A stretch of DNA of 41,705 nt from CAYRHJ01 sp964424105 (GTDB lineage: Bacteria; Planctomycetota; Phycisphaerae; UBA1845), in the NCBI GenBank assembly GCA_964424105.1, contig CAYRHJ010000009.1:1-41705 (forward strand), written 5' to 3'. Under the pieces are notes generated by a model. The model did no database searches and was not told the DNA's origin. It saw nothing but the letters and a program-made list of their open reading frames with translations. Positions 39,440-41,705 of this stretch are shown here, piece after piece (the first letter of the stretch is position 1; every line of letters starts with the position of its first letter). A program made the translations under genes and the position numbers.

Positions 39440-41705
39440 ATGTTTGCTCGCGGCGTATGGCGCGAAGTCATCCTCTTAGCATTTCTCGCCGTTTTTGCCG
39501 GCCTGATGGGCTGCCCGCTAATCGGTGGTGGTGATTCCGATCCGAACGAGAACGGAAATGGGACGGGCAACGACAATGATGATCCGCCGGTCTTTTCCAA
39601 CCTGGAAACGTTTGTCACGTTTGATGATGGATCGGAAGTCGACCTACGAGATCTGCGAGTCGGCGACCGCATCCTCCTCTCGCTACCCGATTTTGCTGCT
39701 TCCCAGATAGATAATGTCACTGCAAGCGCACGATTGGCCGGCTCGGTTTGTAGCTGCGCGTGGTCGGTCGTACCGGATGGGGCGGGGGAATTCGACCCGC
39801 CGGACGCATGTACGACCATTTACACGGTGTTGGCGGAGGGTGACGCAACGATCAACGTGACGCAGACGTGCAATGGCGACGCCAACACGTTGTCCCAATC
39901 CGTGGAGGTGCCGGAAGGCGTCGTGGCTGGGATACCGTTCGCCGACGCTGGGCCTGACCAAACCGTTGACGAAGGCGACACGGTCACCATCGACGGCGGC
40001 GGGAGTTCCAGCGGTGGCGGACTGCCGTTAGCGTTTGCCTGGTCGCAGATAGGTGGTCCTACGGTAGCGCTTGGCGCAGCCGACGGCGCGGTGGTGACGT
40101 TTGACGCGCCGGCGGTGGGCTGTCCCGCCGATAACACGGCCACTCTTGTTTTTGAACTGACGGTTTTTGAGGGGCCTAATTCGAGCAGCGACGTCGTTAA
40201 CGTCGTGGTCAGCAATACGAATCCTTGCGTTCCCACCGCGGACGCCGGGTTTGATCAGGTGGACGTTGACGAACGATCCATCGTCACGCTGGACGGCAGC
40301 GGAAGCGCCAGCGGCGGCCTCGGTGCGTTGACGTTCGATTGGGCGCAGGTGGCGGGCGTGAATGTGGTTTTCAGCGATCCGAGTACAGCCGTGACGACCT
40401 TCACGGCTCCCAATGTCCCTTGTCCATTCGACAATACGGTGACGTTGACGTTTGAACTGACGGTGGCAGCCAACGGGGTGTCGTCGACCGATCAGGTTGA
40501 CGTGGTGGTGGGCAACATCGATTCCTGCACCGGCAGCGTCGGAGGCGGCGGCGGTGGTAGCGGTGAAGAAACGCCTGAATGCACGTCGAACGGTGAATGC
40601 AACGACGGAAACGCCTGCACGGACGACGTTTGCAACGGTGGCGTCTGTCAGAATACGAACAACACGGCTGCCTGTAACGACGGGCTGTTCTGCACGGCCA
40701 CGGATGTATGCGCGGGCGGTGTCTGCGCGGGTACGGGGGACGCGTGCCCCAACTTGGAATGTAACGAAGCCGATGACATGTGCGAAGGCTGCGAAGTCGC
40801 GGGCGATTGCCCCGACGACGGGAACGCCTGCACGGGACCTCCGAATTGCGATACTTCCGGCCCCGTGGGCATGTGCGTACACCCTGCGTTAACCGGAAAC
40901 GCATGCAACGACGGCAATGAGTGCACGGTGAACGAGACTTGCAGCGCAGGGGGTATTTGCACGGGCGGTACGGCACGCAATTGCAACGATGCCAATGCCT
41001 GTACAAACGATTCATGCAATCCGGCCACCGGTTGTGTGAACGTCAACAACACGAGTCCTTGCAATGACGGCAACGCGTGCACCAGCAACGACACCTGCGG
41101 AGGTGGAAACTGTGCCGGGACGCCGATCAACTGCAATGACGGCTTGTTTTGCACGGGCGTCGAGACCTGCAACCCAGCGACGGGGTGCGTGGACAATGCA
41201 AACCCCTGCGCCGCGCCGCCCAACGTCGTCTGCGACGAAGCGAACGACGGTTGTGTGGAATGTCTGGACAATGGTGACTGTTCGCTCGGCGAATTCTGCG
41301 ATTTGAACAACGAATGCCAAGCGGGCACGCCGATCACGGGCAGCCTGTTCCGCGGAGATGATGCAACGCTGACCACCGGTCGAAACGTCACCGTCGAGGT
41401 CGCTCGGCAGTCGGACGGCGTGACCGTCGATTCCGAAGTCGTCTCCAACGGACAATTCATGATTTCGGTTCCGTCGACCGAGTTTGTCGGCGGCGTGTTT
41501 AACGCCCGATTGCGCGTGGCCGACGTGAACAGCGTTCGGGCGACCGATCTCGTTTTCCAGATGGACATCGGCGTCAACGAAAACCGCAACCTGACCGTTT
41601 TCTATGATTACTTCGCCGATGGCGCGACGGGCAACAATGCCAATTCGGGAACCGAAGCCTCGCCCAAGCAGGACCCGCAGTTTGCAGCCAACCTGGTCTT
41701 CCCGG
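39440..41705 (+). CDS. Large lipoprotein with PKD-like domains and CTDC-type cysteine repeats (partial)
   Basis: The frame is open from the ATG at 39440 (AAGGAGA 7 bases upstream) to the window end, at least 755 residues. A lipoprotein signal ends at FAGLMGC (Cys25), followed by an Asn/Gly/Asp linker. Two PKD/Ig-like domains cover about 165-262 and 264-363, each starting ADAG and containing FAWSQIGG or FDWAQVAG. A Gly-rich linker leads to about 245 residues of cysteine repeats of the form CNDGNACTxDxC and GxC, resembling the Dictyostelium CTDC repeat family and myxobacterial Cys-rich surface proteins. After that a beta-rich region begins (GSLFRGDDATLTTG), with GTEASPKQDP near the cut, possibly the start of a parallel beta-helix. 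Probably a surface adhesin or matrix protein. Confidence 0.88.
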   Translation, partial: MFARGVWREVILLAFLAVFAGLMGCPLIGGGDSDPNENGNGTGNDNDDPPVFSNLETFVTFDDGSEVDLRDLRVGDRILLSLPDFAASQIDNVTASARLAGSVCSCAWSVVPDGAGEFDPPDACTTIYTVLAEGDATINVTQTCNGDANTLSQSVEVPEGVVAGIPFADAGPDQTVDEGDTVTIDGGGSSSGGGLPLAFAWSQIGGPTVALGAADGAVVTFDAPAVGCPADNTATLVFELTVFEGPNSSSDVVNVVVSNTNPCVPTADAGFDQVDVDERSIVTLDGSGSASGGLGALTFDWAQVAGVNVVFSDPSTAVTTFTAPNVPCPFDNTVTLTFELTVAANGVSSTDQVDVVVGNIDSCTGSVGGGGGGSGEETPECTSNGECNDGNACTDDVCNGGVCQNTNNTAACNDGLFCTATDVCAGGVCAGTGDACPNLECNEADDMCEGCEVAGDCPDDGNACTGPPNCDTSGPVGMCVHPALTGNACNDGNECTVNETCSAGGICTGGTARNCNDANACTNDSCNPATGCVNVNNTSPCNDGNACTSNDTCGGGNCAGTPINCNDGLFCTGVETCNPATGCVDNANPCAAPPNVVCDEANDGCVECLDNGDCSLGEFCDLNNECQAGTPITGSLFRGDDATLTTGRNVTVEVARQSDGVTVDSEVVSNGQFMISVPSTEFVGGVFNARLRVADVNSVRATDLVFQMDIGVNENRNLTVFYDYFADGATGNNANSGTEASPKQDPQFAANLVFP

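Overview
The window looks like chromosomal DNA of a planctomycete, most likely Phycisphaerae-like. The pointers are a PEP-CTERM protein with an exosortase and EpsI module, dockerin and FG-GAP/VCBS surface proteins, many lipoproteins, and dispersed GC-rich palindromic repeats that read as DGRGS or RERKASG when translated. This assignment is inference from gene content; there is no rRNA, and no tRNA, rRNA or CRISPR array was recognised.

Layout. 1-230: left-hand remnant of an IS21-like element. 594-4210: a PEP-CTERM protein with a cohesin-like body, followed by a large secreted protein with a C-terminal dockerin pair. 4211-4698: a dense patch of palindromic and direct repeats. 4699-11025: a tryptophan-rich orphan gene and a polyhydroxybutyrate (PHB) locus. 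On the minus strand this reads phasin, thiolase (phaA), phaE, class III synthase (phaC) and a reductase (phaB); the regulator phaR is divergent. The phasin-phaR gap holds two good sigma70-type promoters and an inverted repeat that could be the PhaR operator. 11076-14131: SxtJ-like membrane protein, periplasmic YceI protein and an NCS2-type permease. 14380-17275: an iron-uptake operon (two FeoA-type proteins and FeoB) behind a promoter with a Fur-box-like palindrome at the expected start point. 17298-21461: exported PCMT, a YtcJ-like amidohydrolase lipoprotein, and a UvrC lacking its C-terminal helix-hairpin-helix domain. 22017-25646: GT2 glycosyltransferase, DUF2304 protein and an MrfA-type DUF1998 helicase. 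25905-29772: a tightly overlapping housekeeping run on the minus strand, tpiA-secG-yicC-gmk-rpoZ-coaC. 29922-31115: MoaB and a GGQ release-factor-like protein. 31116-32033: mostly non-coding, with one plausible 27-residue membrane peptide. 32034-35219: two tandem paralogous FG-GAP lipoproteins. 35230-39158: trpF, an alpha/beta-hydrolase lipoprotein, and the operon epsI-exosortase-zinc-ribbon membrane protein. 39440-end: the start of a large lipoprotein with two PKD-like domains and many cysteine repeats, cut by the window edge.

How it fits together. The PHB genes cover precursor synthesis (two acetyl-CoA to acetoacetyl-CoA to 3-hydroxybutyryl-CoA), polymerisation, granule coating and regulation. 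The exosortase module could process the PEP-CTERM protein at the other end of the window. The zinc-ribbon membrane protein that overlaps the exosortase gene carries a duplicated membrane motif I do not recognise; it and the cohesin-like/dockerin neighbours are the best candidates for undescribed biology. At least three families of dispersed palindromic repeats occur in the gaps, and one abuts the start of a glycosyltransferase gene.
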